From Thermomicrobiaceae bacterium (lineage in GTDB: Bacteria > Chloroflexota > Chloroflexia > Thermomicrobiales > Thermomicrobiaceae): a DNA stretch of 6,157 bases. The stretch is taken from the NCBI GenBank assembly GCA_025966355.1, contig JAICWZ010000121.1, positions 1-6,157 on the forward strand. The letters are read 5' to 3'. Below the pieces are notes generated by a model. It saw nothing but the letters and a program-made list of their open reading frames with translations. It made no database searches and had not been told where the DNA came from. The position numbers and the translations under genes were made by a program. Of the stretch, positions 1 through 5,422 are shown one piece after another (within the stretch, counting starts at the first letter, position 1; each line of letters opens with the position of its first letter).

Positions 1-1
1 C

Positions 2-658
2 ACTCCAGACGGACGCGTGGGAGAACCGGAGATGCACGCCGTAATCCCATCGTTCATCCAGTCTGGGTATGCCTTCGTTCCAGCAGCAAAGACGCACCAG
101 ACGATCACACTGTCGGGCGCACGGCTCTCAGACGGTCATCCAGTCGCCTGCGCCACGATTCCGATGGTACCGACGAACCTGACCGTGACCTACGCCGCCG
201 CCAGCGACGTACCAGCGACATGCCCAGTCACGCTGCCCGGCACGACCTTGTTCATGCCACCGGGTGTGTCACCCGACTCACCCCACACCGTGTACGGCGA
301 CTACTGGTATGGCAATCCGAAACTCTGGACGGCGCTGCCCCTTGATGGCGTCTGGAACGGCGGCAAGAGCTTCTGGTGGTCCGAGGGCTACAACGCCTGG
401 ACCGAGCAACGCCCTGACCTCACCGTGACGGGAAAGCGGCTCGATGGCCCTGGCTCCGCGACCGTCGATCGCGCCACGAACGGCATGGGCGGCGGGGCTG
501 GGTCGTTCATGCTCGTTGGCGTCGACTTCCCGACGACCGGCTGCTGGCAGGTGACCGGCGCCTACAAGGGCGAAACGGTCAGCTTCGTCGTCTGGGTCGA
601 CCATTCGGCCAAGGAGAACCTATCGTCGGCAACGGCAGCAGCGACGATCCATCGTTGA
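2..658 (+). CDS. Conserved Trp-rich protein of unknown function, probably 5'-truncated by the window edge
   Basis: The reading frame is open from base 2 to a TGA at 656-658. No signal peptide is visible, so the true start probably lies upstream. Internal candidates are GTG at 17 and ATG at 32; the latter has GGAG at 20-23 with an 8-nt spacer. Counting from the GTG, residues 93-128 are very Trp/Tyr-rich (YGDYWYGN, LWTALPLDGVW, FWW). They are followed by LTVTGKRLDG (135-144) and a C-terminal GCWQVTGAYKG...FVVWV strand pair (175-194). This order resembles a conserved uncharacterised domain I recall from secreted proteins or lipoproteins of Chloroflexota and other bacteria, with a typical ending GCWEVTG...FVV. 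The fold is probably beta-rich and extracytoplasmic. No catalytic motif is visible and I assign no function. A short Ser/Ala-rich tail follows the domain. Coding status is well supported; identity is only at the level of a domain of unknown function. Confidence 0.68.
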   Translation, partial: TPDGRVGEPEMHAVIPSFIQSGYAFVPAAKTHQTITLSGARLSDGHPVACATIPMVPTNLTVTYAAASDVPATCPVTLPGTTLFMPPGVSPDSPHTVYGDYWYGNPKLWTALPLDGVWNGGKSFWWSEGYNAWTEQRPDLTVTGKRLDGPGSATVDRATNGMGGGAGSFMLVGVDFPTTGCWQVTGAYKGETVSFVVWVDHSAKENLSSATAAATIHR

Positions 659-711
659 GGGAGATAGCAATTGGACGTTGCGTTCGACGATGGTACGCTC
701 ACCCGACCGTT

Positions 712-736
712 GCCCGAGGTCGATAAACCATCGGGC
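712..736 (+). terminator. Stem-loop 54 bases after the first gene, weak terminator candidate
   Basis: GCCCGA (712-717) pairs with TCGGGC (731-736). The stem continues inward as GGT/ACC with one bulged A at 730 and loop CGATAA. A second hairpin follows at 747-762: AGTCTC, loop TGCG, GAGACT. Neither is followed by a T-run on the plus strand, so intrinsic termination is only a possibility suggested by position. Confidence 0.25.
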
Positions 737-883
737 TAGCAGACAAAGTCTCTGCGGAGACTGGAAAGAATATCATCTGACAGCCCAAGGTTTACGGAGT
801 TTGAGGAAATATTCGTCCATTCGGGTGAACACGTTCGGGCCAACCGTGACCATGATCGATGAACGGTTGCTCGCCCGCCGCCC

Positions 884-937
884 GCCCGGCCATGAATGGA
901 CCGGGCTCAGTCCGGCCGCCCCGTGAACGGGGCTCAG
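884..937. repeat. Two adjacent REP-like hairpins sharing a GGGCTCAG flank
   Basis: The first hairpin is GCCCGGCCAT (884-893), a two-base apex GA, then ATGG-A-CCGGGC (896-906), with a single bulged A at 900. The second is GCCCCG (918-923), loop TGAA, CGGGGC (928-933). Both are followed by the same flank: the 3' arm runs into GGGCTCAG at 903-910 and again at 930-937. Both carry TGAA at or beside the apex. This reads as two diverged copies of one repeat unit in tandem. Confidence 0.5.
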
Positions 938-990
938 GTACGGCGGATCCATGAGACCTGTCGAAATTTTCCGCGAACGTACGCATATTC

Positions 991-1041
991 AGTCCCTTTA
1001 GTGGACTTCGTCTAGGGAGCCCTGCGGATTTATCCCAGGGC
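991..1041. repeat. Pair of closely spaced hairpins, repeat-like
   Basis: AGTCC (991-995) pairs with GGACT (1003-1007). Twelve bases later GCCCTG (1019-1024) pairs with CAGGGC (1036-1041). The second stem extends inward through GGAT/ATCC (1026-1029 and 1032-1035) with one unpaired C at 1025. The compact two-hairpin design in a non-coding gap is typical of dispersed REP-like elements. Copy number in the genome cannot be judged from this window. Confidence 0.45.
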
Positions 1042-1162
1042 GCGGTGCGGGCGAGAAGCGGCATGCCGGAACGCACGAATAGTCGGTTCGCGACCGCTCG
1101 GTTTATGGTCGGCCAGTCCTTCAATCGCCATAATCACGCACGTACGGAGAATTCCCATGTAG

Positions 1163-1182
1163 GGGCGATTCATGAATCGCCC
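1163..1182. repeat. Perfect 20-bp palindrome, REP-like
   Basis: GGGCGATTCATGAATCGCCC reads identically on both strands. It lies 29 bases past the stop of the minus-strand kinase gene and 30 bases before that stop on the plus strand. Highly similar GTAGGGGCGATTCATGAATCGCCC-type palindromes recur as dispersed repeats in many bacterial genomes; that is from memory, not a search. It could cap the 3' end of the kinase transcript, but there is no following T-run. Confidence 0.65.
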
Positions 1183-1211
1183 GGCCGATGTGCGCATGCA
1201 CGAGGCGTGTC

Positions 1212-2141
1212 TCACCGCGCACCGATCTTCTCCAACGCCTGCTCCACGAACCACCGATGCCTCGTCCGCATTGTGGTGGCCGTTGGTTCGTCGGGGAACA
1301 TGGTGGTGAAGGGGGCGATCGGGCGGAGGGCGACGGAGAGATCCCAGTAGGGGAGATCGGTGGTGTCGAGCGGCGCCTGGGTGAGATAGCGGTTGGTGAA
1401 GGCGTGGAGCGCATCGGGACCGAAGAAGAAGAGGAGCTCCAGGCGGGCGTTGGCAAGGTCGCCGAGCGGATCGCCAAGCGCCATGTCCTCCCAGTCAATG
1501 ACCGCCGCGAGCCTGCCGTTCTTCCATAGTATGTTGCCCGGCCAGTAGTCGCCGTGGAGCAGCACGTCGGCGTTGCGCGGTGGGCGCGGCCAGTTGAGCT
1601 CCAGGGCGTCGCGGATGCGACTTTCGCTGAGCGATTCATCGAGCGTCGCCGGACGGGTTTGCAGTCGCCGCGCGAACTGCTCGGTCATGTGCGGCAGGAA
1701 CGCGAGATTGTGCTGCGCCGCGTCGATGCGATGGATGCGCGCCAGTTGGTCGGCCATCTGGTTGGTCAGTTCGGTTCGATTGTCCGGCGCGAAATCGGGC
1801 TCGCCGTCGATGAATTCCATCACGAGATATGGCGTCGGCAGGAGATCGCACGATTCATCGAGAAAACAGGGCGCGGGCGCGGCGATGCCGGCTGTTTGCA
1901 CGAGCTGCAGGAGCCGAAATTCGTGCGCCGCGATGTGCGGGTTGTGTGCCAGGTCGACCTCACCATGGCGTCGCAGCACTAGCATGTGCCGCTCGCCGCT
2001 CGCGCGCTCGATCTCCAGCGCCACGACCTGCGCCGAGATGCCACCGGTGAGCGGCCAGGCGCGCACGAGCCGCGCGTTCGGTTCCACGCGTTGAGCGATG
2101 CGATACCATCTCTCGTCCTCGAACACCGCTCCTCCAACCAT
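1212..2141 (-). CDS. Aminoglycoside phosphotransferase-family (APH) kinase-like protein
   Basis: A cytosolic small-molecule kinase of the APH/choline-kinase fold (PF01636 type). From the ATG at 2141 it is 309 aa. The N-lobe has LTGGISAQ (31-38), the nucleotide-loop region, then LVLRRHG (54-60) and HEFRLLQ (73-79). Hinge-like YLVMEFIDGEP follows at 105-115. The catalytic loop is HGDYWPGNILW (196-206) with the HGD aspartate at 198 and metal-binding Asn203. The IDWED motif (215-219) supplies the second metal aspartate (216). All key residues are present, so it should be active. The family phosphorylates hydroxyls on aminoglycosides, macrolides, choline or other metabolites, and the substrate cannot be read from sequence; resistance should not be assumed. 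An in-frame GTG at 2195 would add 18 residues. I prefer the ATG because the extension looks non-coding, although neither start has a strong Shine-Dalgarno. It is divergent from the DedA gene. Confidence 0.88.
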   Translation of the reverse strand: MVGGAVFEDERWYRIAQRVEPNARLVRAWPLTGGISAQVVALEIERASGERHMLVLRRHGEVDLAHNPHIAAHEFRLLQLVQTAGIAAPAPCFLDESCDLLPTPYLVMEFIDGEPDFAPDNRTELTNQMADQLARIHRIDAAQHNLAFLPHMTEQFARRLQTRPATLDESLSESRIRDALELNWPRPPRNADVLLHGDYWPGNILWKNGRLAAVIDWEDMALGDPLGDLANARLELLFFFGPDALHAFTNRYLTQAPLDTTDLPYWDLSVALRPIAPFTTMFPDEPTATTMRTRHRWFVEQALEKIGAR

Positions 2142-2266
2142 TGGCCCACGTTCAATCCTGCCGATTTTCTCATGGCAGGCGAGTAGGCTCGTCACCTATG
2201 ATAGGCTGCCGGCCCTCTGATGGCCGGGGCATGAACTCGCAGGAACGAAACGTTGGAGAACTCCGC
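2142..2266. promoter_or_regulatory. Divergent intergenic region: candidate promoter, palindrome, leader hairpin and DedA ribosome-binding site
   Basis: This 125-bp gap must hold promoters for both flanking genes. CCTATGATAGG (2195-2205) is an 11-base palindrome containing TATGAT (2197-2202), a fair -10 box for the plus strand, though no good -35 is visible 16-18 bases upstream. Next, CCGGCC (2209-2214) and GGCCGG (2222-2227) form a 6-bp stem with a 7-base loop in the DedA leader. The ribosome-binding site GGAG (2255-2258) sits 8 bases before the ATG at 2267 and decides that start over the in-frame ATGs at 2141 and 2231. Confidence 0.4.
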
Positions 2267-2935
2267 ATGCTGACTGGAATCGAGAACGCCTCGATCGACT
2301 TCGTCCGCACGCTCTTCGATACATTAAGCTGGTTTGGCATACTGCTCGCCATGACGATCGAAAGCGCCGGCGTCCCGCTGCCGAGCGAGGTGACGATGCC
2401 GCTGGCCGGCTGGCTTTTCATTGCCGAACGCGGTCTCGGCTGGCCCGGCATCATCATGGCGAGTCTGGTTGGCGCGCTCGGCAACCTGATCGGCTCGATC
2501 ATCGCCTATTACGTCGGCGCCTGGGGCGGTCGGCCGCTGATCGAACGCTACGGCAAATGGATTCTGATCACGCCGGATGATCTGCACCGCGCCGATCGCT
2601 GGTTCACCGAACGCGGCTCAATCACGACCTTCGTTGGTCGCCTGCTGCCGGTGGTGCGTACCTTCATCTCCTTCCCGGCCGGCATCGCGCGCATGCCGTT
2701 CGGCCGCTTCTGCGTCTACACCTTCCTCGGCGCCTTCATCTGGTGCATCCCGCTCACCGCCATCGGCGAGATCTGGGGCCCGAAATGGGAATCGTTCCGC
2801 GAACGCGCCCGCTTCGCCGACGACGGTATCGCCCTGCTCCTCGTCCTGCTCGTCGTCTGGTACGTCTGGCACAAATACCGCGCCATGCACCGTCCGGCCG
2901 GTACGCCGGTGGAACCGATGGAGACGGTGGACTAG
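2267..2935 (+). CDS. DedA family (VTT / SNARE-associated domain) integral membrane protein
   Basis: This is a 222-aa polytopic membrane protein of the usual DedA length. Visible hallmarks, in order, are a first hydrophobic segment with ESAGVPLPSEVTMPLAGWLF (32-51), containing the membrane-embedded acidic and proline residues of the family, and a second segment with GALGNLIGSIIAYYVGAWGG (69-88). An amphipathic cytosolic stretch with RWFTERG (111-117) follows. The signature is FVGRLLPVVRTFISFPAGIARMPFGRF: G124-R125, P128, R131, A138-G139, M143 and F145. A C-terminal transmembrane helix spans about 187-203, with a basic tail. Characterised family members flip undecaprenyl phosphate (UptA) or other lipids, and loss often disturbs envelope integrity, pH tolerance or drug sensitivity; the exact lipid here is unknown. 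The start is the ATG with GGAG 8 bases upstream. It converges on the sortase gene with a 93-bp gap and is divergent from the APH-like kinase. Confidence 0.94.
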   Translation: MLTGIENASIDFVRTLFDTLSWFGILLAMTIESAGVPLPSEVTMPLAGWLFIAERGLGWPGIIMASLVGALGNLIGSIIAYYVGAWGGRPLIERYGKWILITPDDLHRADRWFTERGSITTFVGRLLPVVRTFISFPAGIARMPFGRFCVYTFLGAFIWCIPLTAIGEIWGPKWESFRERARFADDGIALLLVLLVVWYVWHKYRAMHRPAGTPVEPMETVD

Positions 2936-3009
2936 CGACGGCAGACACCGCGCGGGAGGTTGCTCCGGCTGTTCACCTGTTCGTTCACGACGCCCCATCC
3001 TTTCAGACA

Positions 3010-3029
3010 GGGACCGTGCAGACGGTTCC
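3010..3029. terminator. Stem-loop between convergent genes, possible bidirectional terminator
   Basis: GGGACCGT (3010-3017) pairs with ACGGTTCC (3022-3029), including one G-T pair, around loop GCAG. It lies in the gap between the ends of the DedA and sortase genes and touches the sortase stop codon. There is no clear T-run on either strand, so the call rests on position and the stem only. The rest of the gap (2936-3009) shows only an 8-base palindrome, CCGCGCGG (2948-2955). Confidence 0.3.
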
Positions 3030-3910
3030 TAGCTGACGAGCGTGCCGCTCACCACGATCCGCTGGTTGTATTCACCGGTGGCGCGATTGAACGTTCCATC
3101 GCAAGTAATCAAGGTGATTGTCGGGCTTCCGCCCGATGCGACAATCGGGCCCGCGTCGGCCGTGACCGCATATGATCGCACGGACGCGACTCGGTAGCGA
3201 AACGAGCGGCCATCCTCGTCCGCGACGTCGATCTCGTCCCCGGGCTGCAACTTGCCGAGGTCCCAGAAAACCGCGGGACCGACGCCAGCGAAGTCGAGGT
3301 GACCTGCGAACACGGTATTGCCCTCGGTTCCCGGCCGCGCGGAAAAGTCATACCAGGCGACGACACTTGGCGAGTCAGGTGCCTGCATCACCCCATCACC
3401 ATCGAGACTCTTGATTTCCACAGGTGCGTTGACGCCGATACGGGGAATCCGCACGCGCGTGATCGGCGTCTGAGCCTGGGTCTGGATCGTCGAGGTGGCG
3501 CTCGCTTCGGCGACCGCTGGCACGACCGGATTCGCTGGTGTCGGACTCTTGACTGCCGTTGGAAGCGGTACCGCGGTTGGGGTCGGTGTGGCCGTGCCGG
3601 CCGGCGCAGCTGCGTCTGGCGTTCCGGCGATGGTTACCGCGCGAGACGCCGCGCCCGGCGTACCGGCATCGGGAGATGCGAGACTCGTGCTCGTCACGGT
3701 TTGCCTTTGCTCGGCTCTGCTCGGTGTTACATGGTCGGGAGTGCCGAGTGCCAGGCTCACCGGCGAGGAAAGGTTCACGGCCCCAGATGGACGCAGCAGC
3801 ACGTTCAGAACTACCAGCAGGCAGAGCATGACCCCGGCGCAGAGCGCGAGGGCCGCGAAAAAACGTGTTGATGGTCGGCGTTTGTTCCATGCATCGAGCA
3901 GATGAGCCAT
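3029..3910 (-). CDS. Class F-like (single-membrane-anchor) sortase transpeptidase
   Basis: A 293-aa membrane-anchored cysteine transpeptidase that should cleave an LPxTG-like signal and join the protein to the cell envelope. The N-terminus is cytosolic and basic (KRR at 10-12), with one transmembrane helix at about 17-38. A long Pro/Thr/Ala/Ser-rich extracellular linker follows (about 41-148, with TPTPTAVPLPTA). The sortase beta-barrel runs from about 149 to the end. Catalytic residues are all visible: His204 in FAGHLDF, Cys270 in TLITCDGTFN, and Arg284 in YNQRIVV. The TLITC context and compact C-terminus fit class F or the related D/E groups better than housekeeping class A; the subclass is inference. 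The ATG start is supported by GGAG at 3918-3921 with a 7-base spacer. The next gene upstream on the same strand, 100 bp away, encodes an FPNTG-tailed surface protein, its likely substrate. The start-proximal mRNA carries a strong stem-loop. Confidence 0.92.
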   Translation of the reverse strand: MAHLLDAWNKRRPSTRFFAALALCAGVMLCLLVVLNVLLRPSGAVNLSSPVSLALGTPDHVTPSRAEQRQTVTSTSLASPDAGTPGAASRAVTIAGTPDAAAPAGTATPTPTAVPLPTAVKSPTPANPVVPAVAEASATSTIQTQAQTPITRVRIPRIGVNAPVEIKSLDGDGVMQAPDSPSVVAWYDFSARPGTEGNTVFAGHLDFAGVGPAVFWDLGKLQPGDEIDVADEDGRSFRYRVASVRSYAVTADAGPIVASGGSPTITLITCDGTFNRATGEYNQRIVVSGTLVS

Positions 3911-3966
3911 TGCTGTTCTCCGTTCGGTACAGGGCTGTTCCCTTCACGGGAACAGCCCTGCACCGA
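3911..3966 (-). promoter_or_regulatory. Strong intercistronic stem-loop abutting the sortase ribosome-binding site
   Basis: On the minus strand, between the DUF3494 stop and the sortase start, arms 3930-3942 and 3948-3960 pair perfectly over 13 bp around a 5-base loop. After one A/C mismatch, TCGGT (3924-3928) pairs with ACCGA (3962-3966), giving 18 of 19 paired positions. The stem ends two bases before GGAG (3918-3921). No T-run follows, so it is not a classic intrinsic terminator. An mRNA stabiliser, processing site or attenuator is likelier. GAACAGC (minus strand, 3912-3918) just after GGAG repeats part of the hairpin's downstream arm. Confidence 0.6.
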
Positions 3967-3981
3967 TCCTCACGAGTACCG

Positions 3982-3996
3982 CGCCCTGGCTGGGCG
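3982..3996 (-). terminator. Small GC hairpin just past the DUF3494 gene
   Basis: CGCCC (3982-3986) pairs with GGGCG (3992-3996) across the 5-base loop TGGCT, 14 bases beyond the DUF3494 stop codon. It could contribute to 3'-end formation of the DUF3494 mRNA together with the larger hairpin further on. There is no T-run, so confidence is low. Confidence 0.25.
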
Positions 3997-4010
3997 AACG
4001 GCTATTGAGG

Positions 4011-5279
4011 TTAGTGGCGATAACGTTTCATCGCGACGAAGCCGATACCGCCACTGAGCAGCAGCATCAGAGCAACCACCAGCATAGAGAGCGATCCTGA
4101 TGAGATACCCGACTGATCACTCGATGTCGGTCCCAAGGAGCCGGTATTCGGAAAGGAAATGCTCGTCGACTGCGCGGTAGCGGTTGGCGACGGTGTCGTC
4201 TGCGTCGCCGCGCTTGTCTCGACCGTCGTGCCATTCCCTGTCTCCGACGTGGCGCCTGTGTCACCGGTCGCTGCGGTACCGGTCGTGTCGCCTGCGGCAG
4301 GCGTTACGGCCGCGTTGCCGGTCGACGGAACGTTCCCGCTATCGCCCATTGAAGGAGTCTGCCCAGTTCCGCCGGATGCCCCGGTTGGCGGCGTTACCTG
4401 AGTGGTCACCGGCGTGCTTGTTGGCGTGGTGTCGGTAACGACAACCGGGGCTGTAGCCGGAGTGGTTACGGGGGTTGTGGCCGGAGTGGTAACCGGGGTG
4501 GTTACGGGAGTCGTTATCGGCGTCGTTTCCGGCGTGGTCGTCGGCGTCTCAGCCGTGGCCATACAGCCGGCAATCGTAATATTGTTGCTGTCCATCGTCA
4601 CTGCGGCCGTTTGCGCCAGGGCACGCCCAATGACGCTGACTCCGGTATTCAGCGTGATACTGTCGAGCGCGAGGATGTTGCCGGAGAACGCGGTTGTGGT
4701 GCCAAGTGTCGCGGAGCTACCGATTTTCCAGTAGACGGTGCACGCCGAGCCACCGTTTATCACCTGGACCGACGAGTTACTGGCGGTCGTGAGCGTGCTC
4801 CCTATTTGGAAGATGAAGACGGCTCCGGCGTCGCCCTGGGCGTCAAGCGTGAGTGCTCCGGTCAGCTGAGCCGAGGAAGAAAAGCAATAGACGCCCGGCG
4901 TGAGGGTCATGCCACCCAGATCCTGTCCGGTCAGGTCTACATTGCACTCCTGACCGGCCAACACGTTGTATGCGGTCGTGACATCACTCTGCGCTTGCAG
5001 CGCTACGGCATCTGCACGATGCAGCACACCTCCGCTGACCAGCCCCGGAGGGAAGCCGGTAATCGCGGCACCCGGGTTGACGCCGACGCTTCCGTTGATG
5101 GTCGTCGGGCCCGTATTGGTGACGGTCGAGCCAGCCAGAACCGCGAAGCTCTGCGCTGTACCGAGGGTTGTCGCGGTTGCCGCTTCCCCACCGCTGGGGA
5201 CGGCCGTTGCCAGAAGCACGGCGCAGATGGCGATGCCTACAAATGCCAATTGCTTGGTCCATCGGCTGAGTTTGAACAA
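4011..5279 (-). CDS. DUF3494 (ice-binding-fold) surface protein with TTP-repeat stalk and FPNTG sorting signal
   Basis: A 422-aa secreted protein. Residues 1-33 are a signal peptide (basic KLSRWTK, hydrophobic LAFVGIAICAVLLATAV, likely cleavage near GGEA-AT). Residues about 38-238 match DUF3494 (PF11999) very closely: LGTAQSFAVLAG, STVTNTGPT, GFPPGLV, DLGGMTLTPGVYCF, QLTGALTLDAQGDAGAVFIFQIGSTLTT, NGGSACTVYWKIGSSATLGT, FSGNILALDSITL and VIGRALA. This is a beta-solenoid fold. Four extracellular cysteines (112, 132, 180, 239) could form disulfides. Eight four-residue TTP units (247-278) and a Thr/Gly/Ser-rich stalk lead to FPNTG (376-380), hydrophobic 396-416 and basic tail MKRYRH: a sortase substrate layout. 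The start is TTG with GGAG at 5286-5289, 6 bases upstream. DUF3494 proteins include antifreeze proteins, but many family members come from non-cold organisms, so ice binding is unproven; adhesion is equally possible. It lies upstream of the sortase gene. Confidence 0.94.
   Translation of the reverse strand: MFKLSRWTKQLAFVGIAICAVLLATAVPSGGEAATATTLGTAQSFAVLAGSTVTNTGPTTINGSVGVNPGAAITGFPPGLVSGGVLHRADAVALQAQSDVTTAYNVLAGQECNVDLTGQDLGGMTLTPGVYCFSSSAQLTGALTLDAQGDAGAVFIFQIGSTLTTASNSSVQVINGGSACTVYWKIGSSATLGTTTAFSGNILALDSITLNTGVSVIGRALAQTAAVTMDSNNITIAGCMATAETPTTTPETTPITTPVTTPVTTPATTPVTTPATAPVVVTDTTPTSTPVTTQVTPPTGASGGTGQTPSMGDSGNVPSTGNAAVTPAAGDTTGTAATGDTGATSETGNGTTVETSAATQTTPSPTATAQSTSISFPNTGSLGPTSSDQSGISSGSLSMLVVALMLLLSGGIGFVAMKRYRH
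4446..4541 (-). repeat. Coding tandem repeat, 8 x 12 bp (xTTP units)
   Basis: Inside the DUF3494 gene, residues 247-278 are eight four-residue units: TTTP, ETTP, ITTP, VTTP, VTTP, ATTP, VTTP and ATAP. The DNA units are 12 bp with synonymous differences, so the array is not a recent slippage product throughout. It forms the start of an extended, potentially O-glycosylated stalk between the folded domain and the wall-anchoring tail. Array length could vary between strains. Confidence 0.85.
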
Positions 5280-5422
5280 ACGGAGCTCCGATCAGAGCGA
5301 ACAGTACCGCTCCACCGTTGTCATCAAGCGACACGGCGGCGCGCAGGCGATATAAGGGAAAAGCGATAGGATGCGGCTGGCAGGAGATGCGATGTACCGC
5401 GAGGAGTCCGGCGGAGTACATC
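5280..5422 (-). promoter_or_regulatory. Upstream region of the DUF3494 gene: ribosome-binding site, leader hairpin, inverted repeat
   Basis: GGAG (minus strand, 5286-5289) lies 6 bases before the TTG start, within the palindrome CGGAGCTCCG (5281-5290). GAGCG (5295-5299) and CGCTC (5308-5312) can form a small leader hairpin. TTATAT (minus, 5350-5355) is a possible -10 box, but no good -35 is visible. GATGTAC (5391-5397) and GTACATC (5416-5422) form an inverted repeat with an 18-base spacer, a plausible operator upstream of that box. Only the ribosome-binding site is well supported. Confidence 0.4.

Larger units (their letters stand above)
659..1211. other. 553-bp non-coding region with a cluster of short palindromes
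   Basis: No convincing gene lies here. The open frames are short, overlap on both strands, and lack recognisable domains. What it holds is structure: hairpins at 712-736, 747-762, 884-906, 918-933, 991-1007, 1019-1041 and a perfect palindrome at 1163-1182. There is also a diffuse pair CAACCG/CGGTTG (841-846 and 864-869). The sequence ACGTACG followed closely by ATTC occurs twice, at 977-990 and 1140-1153. The pattern fits a block of REP-like or non-autonomous repeat units inserted between genes. Confidence 0.6.

Noticed and set aside
678..926. 82-aa plus-strand frame after the first gene
   Set aside because: No domain, no good ribosome-binding site, Arg/Ser/Pro-biased composition, and its 3' end runs through the hairpin repeats.
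884..1182. CRISPR array
   Set aside because: The hairpins differ in sequence and spacing; there are no regular identical repeats with unique spacers.
1121..1639. 172-aa minus-strand frame overlapping the kinase gene
   Set aside because: Low-complexity Ser/Pro/Arg/Thr translation out of frame with the APH domain. Its tail (IHESPL) is the translated palindrome repeat, not a protein motif.
1212..2141. Calling the kinase an aminoglycoside-resistance gene
   Set aside because: The APH fold covers many substrates. The sequence does not resemble a specific resistance enzyme I recognise, and its context gives no resistance island.
2141..2266. N-terminal extension of DedA to the ATG at 2141
   Set aside because: The extension lacks family similarity and would overlap the divergent promoter region. 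The ATG at 2267 has GGAG at 8 bases and gives the usual family length.
3495..3905. Plus-strand 136-aa hydrophobic, Ala/Gly/Val-rich frame
   Set aside because: Antisense to the linker and membrane anchor of the sortase, which has clear catalytic motifs on the other strand.
4402..4734. Plus-strand 110-aa frame rich in GVVTGVV repeats, looking like a membrane protein
   Set aside because: It is the antisense reading of the TTP-repeat array of the DUF3494 gene. Its hydrophobic repeats are a by-product of ACN-ACN-CCN-GTN codons.
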